Shown here: positions 56,853 to 64,000 of the stretch, in pieces
How positions within the stretch are numbered: the stretch's first letter is position 1
Layout: each line of letters starts with the position of its first letter
From: Actinomadura violacea
GTDB taxonomy: Bacteria; Actinomycetota; Actinomycetes; Streptosporangiales; Streptosporangiaceae
DNA: 64,000 nt
Reading direction: 5' to 3'
Assembly (NCBI RefSeq): GCF_017573465.1
Contig: NZ_JAGEPF010000009.1
Location: 248,001 to 312,000, forward strand
The notes under the pieces: generated by a model
What the model saw: the letters and a program-made list of their open reading frames with translations, nothing else
Told to the model about the DNA's origin: nothing
Databases searched by the model: none
Made by a program: the position numbers and the translations under genes

Positions 56853-57793
56853 TTCCACCCGCTCTCGTGGCAGTCGGGCAGGGCCTTGGCGGACAGCGTC
56901 CGGGCGATGGTGTCGCCGAGCTGCGGCGCGATCGCGAACGGCTCGCCGGGCCGCTCCTTCCGGACGGCCGCGGCCGGGCGGCCGTCGGTCTCCCCGGAGG
57001 TGGTCAGGACGACGTAGGGGCCGCCGCGGCCGGACGTGCGGTCCTGGCGGGCGGCGTCGGTGAACCGGGCGGACGCGGTGCCGGGGAACGGGGCGGCGCG
57101 CAGCGCGGGGCGGACGGAGCCGCCGGTGGCGCCGTGCGAGCCGGGGATCGTCTTGAAGGCGCGGTCGGCGGCCCACGGGTCGGCGAACACGACGACGCCG
57201 ACGGTGACGGCGATGCCCTGGAGCCGGTCGGTGTAGGTGGCGCGCAGCACGGCCTTGCAGCCCTGCTGGATCAGCGGCTGCGCGAGCTCCTGGTCGACGC
57301 CGGTGGCGCAGTTGGTGTCGGGGACGATCCCGGTCCGCGACGCGTACTCGGTGCGCCCCTCCGCCGGACTGTAGGTGATCTTGGACGGGAAGATCCGTTC
57401 GGCGGGCCAGGCCTGCCAGCGCCGCGCGACCTCCGCCTTCGCGGCCCACTCCAGCTCCGCGTTGGTGGGGTCGCGGTGCAGCTCGCCCCATGCGCCGACG
57501 ATCGCGATCGTGCCGCTGACCAGGTAGACGCAGCCGACGACGATCGCGACGACCATCCACTGCCGGGCGCGCAGCCCGAGGACGGTGGCCAGGGGCGCGC
57601 CGGTACCGGGCGGAGCCGGCGGCGGGGGTGGACCGGCGGGCATGCGCGGGGGCGGTCCGGCGGGCATGCGGGGCGGCGGCCCGGGCGGGCGGCCCGGAGG
57701 CGCGCCCGGCGGCGGGCCGGGGGGAGCCGGGTGGCCGGGCCGCAGGGGCGGGCCGGGCGGGGGCGGCTGCTGGGAGGGGGGCAGGAATGCCAC
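56846..57793 (-). CDS. membrane-anchored Cys-rich partner of mycosin, copy 2
   Basis: A GTG start at 57793 (VAFLPPSQQPPPPG) gives 315 residues; TTAATCT eight bases upstream could be a -10 of a leaderless transcript, and an in-frame GTG at 57829 is an alternative. The N-terminus (about 70 residues) is almost pure Pro/Gly/Arg. One membrane span (WMVVAIVVGCVYLVSGTIAIV) leads to an outer domain with TNCATGVDQEL, QQGCKAVLRATY and a terminal CHESGWKC. The C-x4-W-x-C end is shared with copy 1. No known family was recognised. Confidence 0.75.
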   Translation of the reverse strand: MAFLPPSQQPPPPGPPLRPGHPAPPGPPPGAPPGRPPGPPPRMPAGPPPRMPAGPPPPPAPPGTGAPLATVLGLRARQWMVVAIVVGCVYLVSGTIAIVGAWGELHRDPTNAELEWAAKAEVARRWQAWPAERIFPSKITYSPAEGRTEYASRTGIVPDTNCATGVDQELAQPLIQQGCKAVLRATYTDRLQGIAVTVGVVVFADPWAADRAFKTIPGSHGATGGSVRPALRAAPFPGTASARFTDAARQDRTSGRGGPYVVLTTSGETDGRPAAAVRKERPGEPFAIAPQLGDTIARTLSAKALPDCHESGWKC

Positions 57794-57914
57794 AACAGCC
57801 AAGATTAACTCTGGTTCATGACATTCCACCCTTCCATCGGGGTGAGGGCGCCCGTCCTAACCCGGACGCCGCCGCCGCGGACCGCCCCGGACGCCCCCGC
57901 TCCGGACGCGCGGA

Positions 57915-57938
57915 GGGGCCCCTCCGAAGAGGGGCCCC
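57915..57938 (-). terminator. 10-bp hairpin after the CsbD-like gene
   Basis: Arms 57915-57924 and 57929-57938 pair perfectly around CGAA, 25 bp beyond the CsbD-like stop codon (minus strand). Confidence 0.7.
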
Positions 57939-57963
57939 GGTCGCGCCGCGCGGGCGGCGGAGA

Positions 57964-58158
57964 TCACCGGTCGATGGTCCGGCGGGCCTCCTTCGCCGCG
58001 TCCTTGACCTGCTCGCCGACCTGCTTGGCGCCGCCGGCGGCCTGGTCCTTGCGGCCCTCGGCCTCCAGGTAGGGGTCGCCGGAACGGCGCCCGGCCTCTT
58101 CCTTCCCCTGGCCCTTGGCCTTCTGACCCTTGTTCTTGAGCTTGTCGAGGATGCCCAT
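57964..58158 (-). CDS. CsbD-like small stress protein
   Basis: The 64-residue protein (ATG start) is highly charged: MGILDKLKNKGQKAKGQGKEE, then GRKDQAAGGAKQVGEQVKDAAKEARRTIDR (in part). The KGQGKEEAGR and QxGEQVKDAAK pattern is typical of CsbD-family proteins, which are abundant and stress-induced but of unknown molecular function. It is divergent from moeZ. Confidence 0.75.
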   Translation of the reverse strand: MGILDKLKNKGQKAKGQGKEEAGRRSGDPYLEAEGRKDQAAGGAKQVGEQVKDAAKEARRTIDR

Positions 58159-58327
58159 GGCTCCTTCTTCCGTACGAGGTCCGTACGTGGGGTCAGGTGC
58201 CCGGTGTGTCCCGATCCATGCGGCCCGTGGCAAGGGGAATGCGCGCGGACATGGCAAGGTTGTCCCGTGAGGGGACGACGACGTCCCGCCCCCGTTACAG
58301 CCGAGCGTCAGCACAGGAGCACCCACC

Positions 58328-59509
58328 GTGTCGTTGCCACCTCTGGTCGAGCCCGCAGCGGAGCTCACCCGCGACGAGGTCAACCGCTACTCGCGGCACC
58401 TCATCATTCCCGACGTGGGGATGTCCGGGCAGAAGCGCCTCAAGAACGCCAAGGTCCTGGTCGTCGGCGCGGGCGGTCTCGGCTCCCCCGCGCTGCTGTA
58501 CCTGGCCGCCGCCGGCGTCGGCACCCTCGGCGTCGTCGACTTCGACGTCGTCGACGAGTCGAACCTGCAGCGCCAGATCATCCACCGGCAGTCGTCGCTC
58601 GGCAAGCCGAAGGTCGAGTCGGCCGCCGACACGGTCCGCGAGATCAACCCGCTGATCGACGTGGTCGTGCACGACTTCGCGCTCGACCGCGACAACATCA
58701 TGGACGTGTTCGCCCAGTACGACCTGATCCTGGACGGCACCGACAACTTCGCGACCCGCTACATGGTGAACGACGCCGCGGTGCTGCTCGGCAAGCCGTA
58801 CGTGTGGGGCTCCATCTACCGGTTCGACGGGCAGGCGTCGGTGTTCTGGGCCGAGCACGGCCCCTGCTACCGCTGCCTCTACCCCGAGCCGCCGCCGCCC
58901 GGCATGGTGCCGTCGTGCGCCGAGGGCGGCGTGCTCGGCGTGCTGTGCGCGTCGATCGGCTCGATCCAGGTGAACGAGGCCATCAAGCTGCTGACCGGCA
59001 TCGGCGAGCCGCTGGTCGGCCGGCTGATGATCTACGACGCGCTGGAGATGACGTACCGGTCGGTCAAGGTCCGCAAGGACCCCGAGTGCCCGCTGTGCGG
59101 CAAGAACCCGACGCAGACCGAGCTGCTGGAGGACTACGAGGCCTTCTGCGGCGCGGTGTCGGAGGAGGCCACCGAGGCCGTCAAGGACTCGACGATCACC
59201 GTCGTGGACCTCAAGGGCATGCAGGACCGCGGTGAGGACATCTTCCTGGTGGACGTCCGCGAGCCGAACGAGTACGAGATCGTCTCGATCCCGGGCGCGA
59301 CGCTGATCCCGAAGGGCGAGTTCCTGAACGGCTCGGCGCTGGAGCGGCTGCCGCAGGACAAGAAGATCGTCCTGCACTGCAAGTCGGGCGTCCGGTCGGC
59401 CGAGGCCCTCGCCGTGGTGAAGAGCGCCGGCTTCGGCGACGCCGTGCACGTCGGTGGCGGCATCCTCGCCTGGGTGAACCAGATCGATCCGAGCCAGCCC
59501 TCCTACTGA
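58328..59509 (+). CDS. moeZ: MoeZ/MoeBR-type adenylyltransferase/sulfurtransferase
   Basis: A GTG start gives a 393-residue protein. The E1-like domain has RYSRHLIIPDVGMSGQKRL, VLVVGAGGLGSPALLYLAAAGVG, DGTDNFATRYMVND, and paired zinc Cys motifs (CYRCL and CPLCG). A C-terminal rhodanese domain carries the persulfide Cys in VLHCKSGVRSAEAL. It activates and thiolates the C-terminal Gly of MoaD/ThiS/CysO-like sulfur carriers. The gene is probably monocistronic, with a terminator 13 bp downstream. Confidence 0.92.
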   Translation: MSLPPLVEPAAELTRDEVNRYSRHLIIPDVGMSGQKRLKNAKVLVVGAGGLGSPALLYLAAAGVGTLGVVDFDVVDESNLQRQIIHRQSSLGKPKVESAADTVREINPLIDVVVHDFALDRDNIMDVFAQYDLILDGTDNFATRYMVNDAAVLLGKPYVWGSIYRFDGQASVFWAEHGPCYRCLYPEPPPPGMVPSCAEGGVLGVLCASIGSIQVNEAIKLLTGIGEPLVGRLMIYDALEMTYRSVKVRKDPECPLCGKNPTQTELLEDYEAFCGAVSEEATEAVKDSTITVVDLKGMQDRGEDIFLVDVREPNEYEIVSIPGATLIPKGEFLNGSALERLPQDKKIVLHCKSGVRSAEALAVVKSAGFGDAVHVGGGILAWVNQIDPSQPSY

Positions 59510-59522
59510 CGCATCGCCACCG

Positions 59523-59552
59523 AGCCCCCGGATCCGCCCGGATCCGGGGGCT
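59523..59552. terminator. bidirectional terminator between moeZ and tetR
   Basis: A perfect 13-bp stem (59523-59535 with 59540-59552) with a GCCC loop lies between convergent stops. Confidence 0.8.
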
Positions 59553-59585
59553 TCGTGCTGCCCGGGTGCACTCGGGCCGGCCTGC

Positions 59586-60302
59586 CTACTCCTTGGGCGG
59601 GGTGTAGGTGAGGCCGAGGGGCGGGGCGATCTCCTGGAGCATCAGCTCGAACATGGGCGCGGCGTCCTCCAGGGCGAAGCTGAGGTGCCCGAACGCCTCG
59701 AGGCTGACGCTGCCCTGCAGGCGCACCCAGCATTGGAGGAAGCGCTGGAGGACGCCGAGCGGGAGCGCCACGCCGAGCCGCTCCTCGCGGTAGCGGCGCA
59801 GCTGGGGCAGCAGGACGGGGTCGATCTCGTCGTCCGACGGGACGGGGAACGGCTTCTTCTGCCACAGCTCCAGGAACAGCGCCATGAACGTCCAGCCGAA
59901 CTGCCGGGCGCACCGCTCGGCGAAGTCGGTCTGCTCGTCGGGGTCGAGGCCGCCGATCGGCGCGCCGAACAGCAGCGCGTACTCGCGCGGGTGCCCGAGC
60001 GACCAGCGCCGGAACTGCCGGGCGACCGACATGAACTTGCCGCTCATGTCGTCGTGCGGCACCCGCGCGATCGCCGCCTGGAGCTCGGCGGTGAGCTCGG
60101 TGTAGATGTCGCCGACGACGTGGCGCAGCAGCTCGGAGTGGCTGTCGTAGTAGCGGTAGAGCGCGGGCGCGGTCATCCCCATCTCGCGGGCGATGGCGCG
60201 CAGCGTCACCGCCTCGGGCCCCTGCTCGACCAGGATCCGCCGCGCGGTCTCGGAGATCTCCCGGACCGTCGCCTCGCGCAGCCGGTCACGCCGTGTCGTC
60301 AC
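59586..60302 (-). CDS. TetR-family repressor, probably of the MMPL transporter
   Basis: A GTG start (VTTRRDRLREATVREISETARRILVEQG, in part) with GGCGGAG upstream gives a 238-residue protein. The TetR helix-turn-helix is VTLRAIAREMGMTAPALYRYYDSHSELLRHV. The C-terminal ligand domain resembles TetR_C_13/WHG types. It is divergent from the MMPL gene over about 160 bp, with repeated sites between, which points to control of its neighbour and itself. The ligand is unknown. Confidence 0.87.
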   Translation of the reverse strand: MTTRRDRLREATVREISETARRILVEQGPEAVTLRAIAREMGMTAPALYRYYDSHSELLRHVVGDIYTELTAELQAAIARVPHDDMSGKFMSVARQFRRWSLGHPREYALLFGAPIGGLDPDEQTDFAERCARQFGWTFMALFLELWQKKPFPVPSDDEIDPVLLPQLRRYREERLGVALPLGVLQRFLQCWVRLQGSVSLEAFGHLSFALEDAAPMFELMLQEIAPPLGLTYTPPKE

Positions 60303-60380
60303 GCTCCGCCCCACTTCCTCCCCGAGGTGGCCGTCACCGGCCGCTCCCGCATGATTCCCCAAAAACACCATTGACGAAAG

Positions 60381-60429
60381 TGAACGTCATATGCAAAGTT
60401 TACAGCGTTCGCTAGTTTACGGCGTTCAC
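60381..60429. promoter_or_regulatory. operator repeats between tetR and MMPL genes
   Basis: GTTTACAGCGTTCGC (60398-60412) and GTTTACGGCGTTCAC (60415-60429) form direct repeats 17 bp apart, and GTGAACG at about 60380 is inverted to the last GCGTTCAC. TTGACG at about 60371 may be a -35. These are likely sites of the adjacent TetR protein. Confidence 0.55.
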
Positions 60430-60465
60430 CGATGTGACGTGGTGTAACAGGTAGGGGGAACGACG

Positions 60466-62649
60466 ATGTTCGAGCGATGGGGCCGATGGGTGCACCGCCG
60501 CCGGCGGTGGGTCCTCGCGGTCGCGGGCGCCGCGCTGGTCTTCGCCGGCGTCTGGGGGACGGGCGTGTTCGGCGCGCTCACCTCGTCCGGCGGCTTCGAC
60601 ACGCCCGGCAGCGAGAGCGCGCGGGCGACGAAGATCGCCGAGCGCGACCTCGGACGCGACCAGGCCGACGTGGTGATCCTCTACAAGGGGCGCCCCGGCA
60701 TGACGGTGGACGACCCGTCCTACCGCGCGTCCGTGGAGAAGGCGCTGGCCGCGCTGCCGGCGGGCAAGATCGCCGGGACGTCCACGTACTGGACGACCAA
60801 GGCGCCGCAGTTCGTCAGCAAGGACCGCACGTCCACCTACGCCGTGCTGCAGCTCGCCGGCAAGGACGAGGGCGCGCGGCAGGACTCCTACGACGCGGTC
60901 AAGGACGACCTCACCGGCGTGGGCGGCGGGCTCACCGCCAAGGTGGGCGGCCAGACCGGCACCCAGACCGCGATCAACGAGCGCGTCTCGTCCGACATCG
61001 GCCGCGCCGAGGGCATGGCGATGCCGGTGCTGCTGGTGCTGCTGGTGCTGATCTTCGGCGGGCTGGTGTCGGCGAGCCTGCCGCTGCTGGTCGGCGGCCT
61101 CGCCATCCTCGGCTCGTTCACCGCGCTGCACCTGCTCACCTACGTCACCGACGTGTCGATCTTCGCGGTGAACATCACCACCTTCCTCGGCCTCGGCCTC
61201 GCGATCGACTACGGCCTGTTCATGGTCAGCCGGTTCCGCGAGGAGGTCCGCCGGGACGGCGCCACCACCGAGGACGCGCTCGCCGCGACGATGGCCACCG
61301 CCGGCCGCACGGTCGCGGTCTCCGGCGTCACGGTCGCGGTGTCGCTGTCCGGGCTGCTGCTGTTCGACCAGAACTTCCTGGTCTCCATGGGCTACGGCGG
61401 CATCGCCACCGTCTTCGTCTGCATGCTCGGCGCGCTGACCGTGCTCCCCGCGCTGCTCGCCGTCCTCGGCACCAAGGTGAACGCGCTGGCCATCCGGCGC
61501 CGCCGCAAGGGCGCTCCCGCCGAGGCGCAGAACGGGTCGGACGGCTGGTGGGGCCGGCTCGCGCACAGCGTGATGCGCCGCCCGGTCGTCTACGCCGTCG
61601 CCAGCGTCGCGCTGCTGCTCACCCTCGCCGGCCCCTTCCTGCACATCAACTGGGGCGGCATCGACGCCAAGGTGCTGCCGTCCGGCGCCGACGCCCGGGT
61701 CGTCGCCGAGACCATGCGGACGCAGTTCCCGAGCAACCCCACCGAGGCGATCCAGACCGTCGTGACCGGTACGTCCGACCGGGCCGCCCTCAAGTCCTAC
61801 GGGGAGCGGCTCGCGGCGCTGCCCGGCGCGACCGGCGCCACCGTCACCGGCGCGAAGGGCACCACGACCCGGATCGCGGTCACCTACTCCGCGCAGGCCG
61901 ACTCCGCCGCCGCCCGCGACCTGGTCCACCGCGTCCGGGACGTCCCGGCGCCGCCCGGCGCCCGCGCGTACGTCGGCGGGGGCACCGCCGACGTCGTCGA
62001 CCAGCTGTCCAGCATCGGCGGGACGCTGCCGTGGCTGGCGCTGCTCGTCGGCGGCGTCACGTTCGCGCTGCTGTTCCTGGCGTTCGGCTCGGTGGTGCTG
62101 CCGCTGAAGGCGATCGTGATGAACATGCTGTCGCTGTCGGCGACGTTCGGCGTGGTCGTGCTGATCTTCCAGGACGGGCACCTGTCCGGCCCGCTGGACT
62201 TCACCGCGACCGGCGCGATCTCCCCGTCGATGCCGATCCTGATGCTGGCCATGCTGTTCGGCATCTCGATGGACTACGAGGTGTTCCTGCTGTCGCGGGT
62301 CCGCGAGCAGTACGACCTGACCGGCTCCAACAGCGCCGCCGTCGCGGCCGGCGTGCAGCGCACCGGCGCCATCATCACCAGCGCCGCGCTGCTGTTCATC
62401 GTCGTGATCGGCGCGTTCGCCACGTCCGGCGTCGCGTTCATCAAGATGACCGGGGTCGGGATGGCGGTCGCGATCCTGGTGGACGCGACGGTCGTGCGGG
62501 CGCTGCTGGTGCCGGCCGCGATGCGGCTGCTCGGCCGCGCGAACTGGTGGGCGCCCGGCCCGCTGGCCCGGCTGTACGGGCGGTACGGCATCCGCGAGGG
62601 CGGCGCCGCCGCGCCGCCGCGGGAGCCGGAGCCGGCCGCCGCGCGCTGA
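60466..62649 (+). CDS. MMPL-family RND transporter
   Basis: The 727-residue protein starts at an ATG behind AGGGGGAAC. It has two repeats of a long extracytoplasmic loop followed by six spans. MMPL motifs are GLGLAIDYGLFMVSRFREE in the first half and FGISMDYEVFLLSRVREQ in the second. The signal-like first span is WVLAVAGAALVFAGVWGTGVF. MMPL proteins export lipids or hydrophobic compounds and some are drug pumps. Control by the divergent TetR protein is likely. Confidence 0.92.
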   Translation: MFERWGRWVHRRRRWVLAVAGAALVFAGVWGTGVFGALTSSGGFDTPGSESARATKIAERDLGRDQADVVILYKGRPGMTVDDPSYRASVEKALAALPAGKIAGTSTYWTTKAPQFVSKDRTSTYAVLQLAGKDEGARQDSYDAVKDDLTGVGGGLTAKVGGQTGTQTAINERVSSDIGRAEGMAMPVLLVLLVLIFGGLVSASLPLLVGGLAILGSFTALHLLTYVTDVSIFAVNITTFLGLGLAIDYGLFMVSRFREEVRRDGATTEDALAATMATAGRTVAVSGVTVAVSLSGLLLFDQNFLVSMGYGGIATVFVCMLGALTVLPALLAVLGTKVNALAIRRRRKGAPAEAQNGSDGWWGRLAHSVMRRPVVYAVASVALLLTLAGPFLHINWGGIDAKVLPSGADARVVAETMRTQFPSNPTEAIQTVVTGTSDRAALKSYGERLAALPGATGATVTGAKGTTTRIAVTYSAQADSAAARDLVHRVRDVPAPPGARAYVGGGTADVVDQLSSIGGTLPWLALLVGGVTFALLFLAFGSVVLPLKAIVMNMLSLSATFGVVVLIFQDGHLSGPLDFTATGAISPSMPILMLAMLFGISMDYEVFLLSRVREQYDLTGSNSAAVAAGVQRTGAIITSAALLFIVVIGAFATSGVAFIKMTGVGMAVAILVDATVVRALLVPAAMRLLGRANWWAPGPLARLYGRYGIREGGAAAPPREPEPAAAR

Positions 62650-62662
62650 GCACCGGCCGCTC

Positions 62663-62710
62663 CCCCGCGAGGCCGCGTCCCGCCGTCCGGCGGAGCGCGG
62701 CCTCGCGGGG
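62663..62710 (+). terminator. 15-bp hairpin after the MMPL gene
   Basis: Arms 62663-62677 and 62696-62710 are fully complementary, with a small GCCG/CGG hairpin in the 18-nt loop. It begins 13 bp after the MMPL stop. Confidence 0.7.
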
Positions 62711-62904
62711 TCTCCCGGGGCGGCCCGGAAGGGCGCGGGAGAAAAGGGCCGCCAAGAATGGCAAAGCGCTTGTGGTCCGCCTCACCCGGCGGGAAACTGA
62801 ATGCCGTTCGCCCCGGCCCGCGCCGTCCGCGTGACGCGTACCGCGACGGCCCGCGCACGGCGACCTCTCCCGCACGGTTCACGGGTATCCACCCTGGAGG
62901 CATC

Positions 62905-63207
62905 ATGCCCACGCTGGCGACCACCGAGACCGAGATCGCCCTCGGCCACCTGGAGCGCCTGACCGAGGAACTGCGCTCGCGCGGCTGGACGGTGGAGATG
63001 GCCGCGCCGCCGGACCGCTGGCCCTCCGCGCTCGTCGCCAACCCCGAGATGCGGATGTTCAACGAGAACGTGATCGCCGTGCAGGAACGTTCCGACGGCT
63101 CGTGGTCGTACTTCTACGGCTGGGGCGAGCGGATCGCGCCGTGCACCGACCCGTCCGCCGCCGCCTCGATGCTCGTCCGCGTGCTGGCCGTCCGCCGCGA
63201 CGCCTGA
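62905..63207 (+). CDS. small hypothetical protein
   Basis: An ATG with GGAGG five bases upstream gives a 100-residue soluble protein. It begins TETEIALGHLERLTEELRSRGWTVEM and contains NENVIAVQERSDGSWSYFYGWGERIAPCTDPSAAA (given in part). No family was recognised. An alpha-beta fold with a central YFYGWGE stretch is suggested by the pattern. The region 62711-62904 upstream holds no gene that I can support. Confidence 0.7.
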   Translation: MPTLATTETEIALGHLERLTEELRSRGWTVEMAAPPDRWPSALVANPEMRMFNENVIAVQERSDGSWSYFYGWGERIAPCTDPSAAASMLVRVLAVRRDA

Positions 63208-63300
63208 CCTGCCGCCCGGCCTCCCGGGCCGCCCGCGGCGAGAACAAACTCACATCCCGGACGGCTCGGAGATCACCGCAGGTCACATAGCATTTCCGTC

Positions 63301-64000
63301 ATGCTCTGGACGCGTTATGCGGCGATCGGCGACTCCTTCACCGAAGGGGTCGGCGACCCCTATGAAGCGGGCGCCGCGGGCGGGGGCTGGCGCGGTTGGG
63401 CGGACCGGGCGGCGGCCGAACTCGCCGCCCGGTCGAACGGATCCGGCCCGCACGGGGCCGCCGCGAACGGCTCCGGATCGCCCGGCTTCGGCTACGCCAA
63501 CCTCGCGATTCGCGGCCGGCTGCTCGACCGGATCGTCGACGAGCAGCTCCCCGCCGCCCTGGACCTGAAGCCCGACCTCGTGTCGGTGTCGGGCGGCGGC
63601 AACGACCTGCTGCGCCCCGGCCTGGACATCGACGCCCTCGCCGCCCGGATGGACGAGGCCGTCGCCGCGATCCGCGCCACCGGCGCCGACGCGGTGCTGT
63701 TCACCGGCGTCGACCCGGTCGGCTCCCCCGTCATCCGGCGCACCCGCGGGCGCGTCGCCGTCTTCAACGAGCACCTGCGCTCGATCGCGGCGCGCCGCGG
63801 CGCGTTCGTCGTCGACCAGTGGTCCATGGACGTCCTGCGCGACTGGCGCTGCTGGAGCGTGGACCGCCTGCACATGTCGCCGGAGGGGCACCGCCGCGTC
63901 GCCCTCGCGATGCTGGAGGCGCTCGGCGTGCCGGGCGCGGGCGACTGGCGCGAGCCGGCGCTGGCGCCGCTGCCGGAGCTGGGCCGGGGCGCGCAGCGGC
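63301..64000 (+). CDS. SGNH/GDSL hydrolase, partial
   Basis: An ATG at 63301 opens a frame that runs to the window edge (233 residues seen). SGNH blocks are YAAIGDSFTEGVGDP (nucleophile Ser), NLAIRGRLL (Gly/Arg block II position), VSVSGGGNDLL (block III Asn) and SVDRLHMSPEGHRRVA (block V Asp-x-x-His). The family includes esterases and lipases acting on acyl esters. No signal peptide is seen. The C-terminus lies outside the window. Confidence 0.88.
   Translation, partial: MLWTRYAAIGDSFTEGVGDPYEAGAAGGGWRGWADRAAAELAARSNGSGPHGAAANGSGSPGFGYANLAIRGRLLDRIVDEQLPAALDLKPDLVSVSGGGNDLLRPGLDIDALAARMDEAVAAIRATGADAVLFTGVDPVGSPVIRRTRGRVAVFNEHLRSIAARRGAFVVDQWSMDVLRDWRCWSVDRLHMSPEGHRRVALAMLEALGVPGAGDWREPALAPLPELGRGAQR

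Noticed and set aside
53145..57829. Type VII (ESX) secretion locus suggested by mycosin-like proteases
   Set aside because: No EccB, EccC, EccD, EccE or WXG100 gene is present in the window.

Overview
The window is a very GC-rich chromosomal segment from a mycothiol-using actinobacterium. This rests on a mycoredoxin behind a SigR/SigH-type promoter, a WhiB7 regulator with an AT-hook, UvrD2 and AdnAB helicases, an actinobacterial-type SOS box, an IdeR/DmdR-type iron box, mycosin-like proteases and frequent GTG/TTG starts. A Thermomonosporaceae-like (Actinomadura-like) host would fit, but that is inference. No rRNA, tRNA or CRISPR array was seen.

Layout. 1-16.8 kb is mostly core genes: a YgjP-type metallopeptidase (cut by the edge), a crotonase, an ABC1/AarF kinase, whiB7 with a long leader containing a uORF and an attenuator, an epoxide hydrolase, a convergently overlapping histidine kinase/response regulator pair, tesB, uvrD2, mycoredoxin, nudC, an M20 dipeptidase, a lone IS605-family tnpB element, a DUF4031 gene and an HD-domain gene. 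16.9-22.3 kb is an iron-box-controlled siderophore operon of ATP-grasp, two IucA/IucC synthetases and a PLP decarboxylase. Its gene order matches the vibrioferrin operon pvsA-B-(C)-D-E without the exporter. 22.9-26.1 kb is a compact conflict-type module of an EACC1-like protein, a caspase-TPR protein and a ClpC-like AAA+ protein cut off after its first ATPase domain. 26.1-36.8 kb holds a VOC/DinB-like fusion, a FadD ligase, an SOS-box-controlled small gene, a methyltransferase and adnB-adnA.

36.9-53 kb looks like a catabolic island. Two paralogous permeases flank an amidase, an HbpS/GlcG protein, a PucR regulator and an eight-gene operon read leftward: GGT-family Ntn-hydrolase, RidA, aldehyde dehydrogenase, haem-oxygenase-like diiron oxidase (HDO), Rieske ferredoxin, FAD reductase, a second Rieske ferredoxin and an MFS transporter. 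Uptake, amide or gamma-glutamyl cleavage, oxidative C-N or C-C cleavage by the HDO with its own electron chain, and imine/aldehyde clean-up would form a pathway. The substrate is unknown.

53-58 kb carries an alkyltransferase-like protein and two tandem copies of a two-gene module (membrane-anchored Cys-rich protein plus mycosin-like subtilase) with identical GTGCTGA start/stop coupling. 58-64 kb holds a CsbD-like gene, moeZ, a divergent TetR/MMPL pair, a small unknown gene and a partial SGNH hydrolase.

Gene ends fixed by stop codons are firm. Many starts are GTG/TTG choices made from ribosome-binding sites and may be off. Hand-counted positions of short sites may be off by a base.
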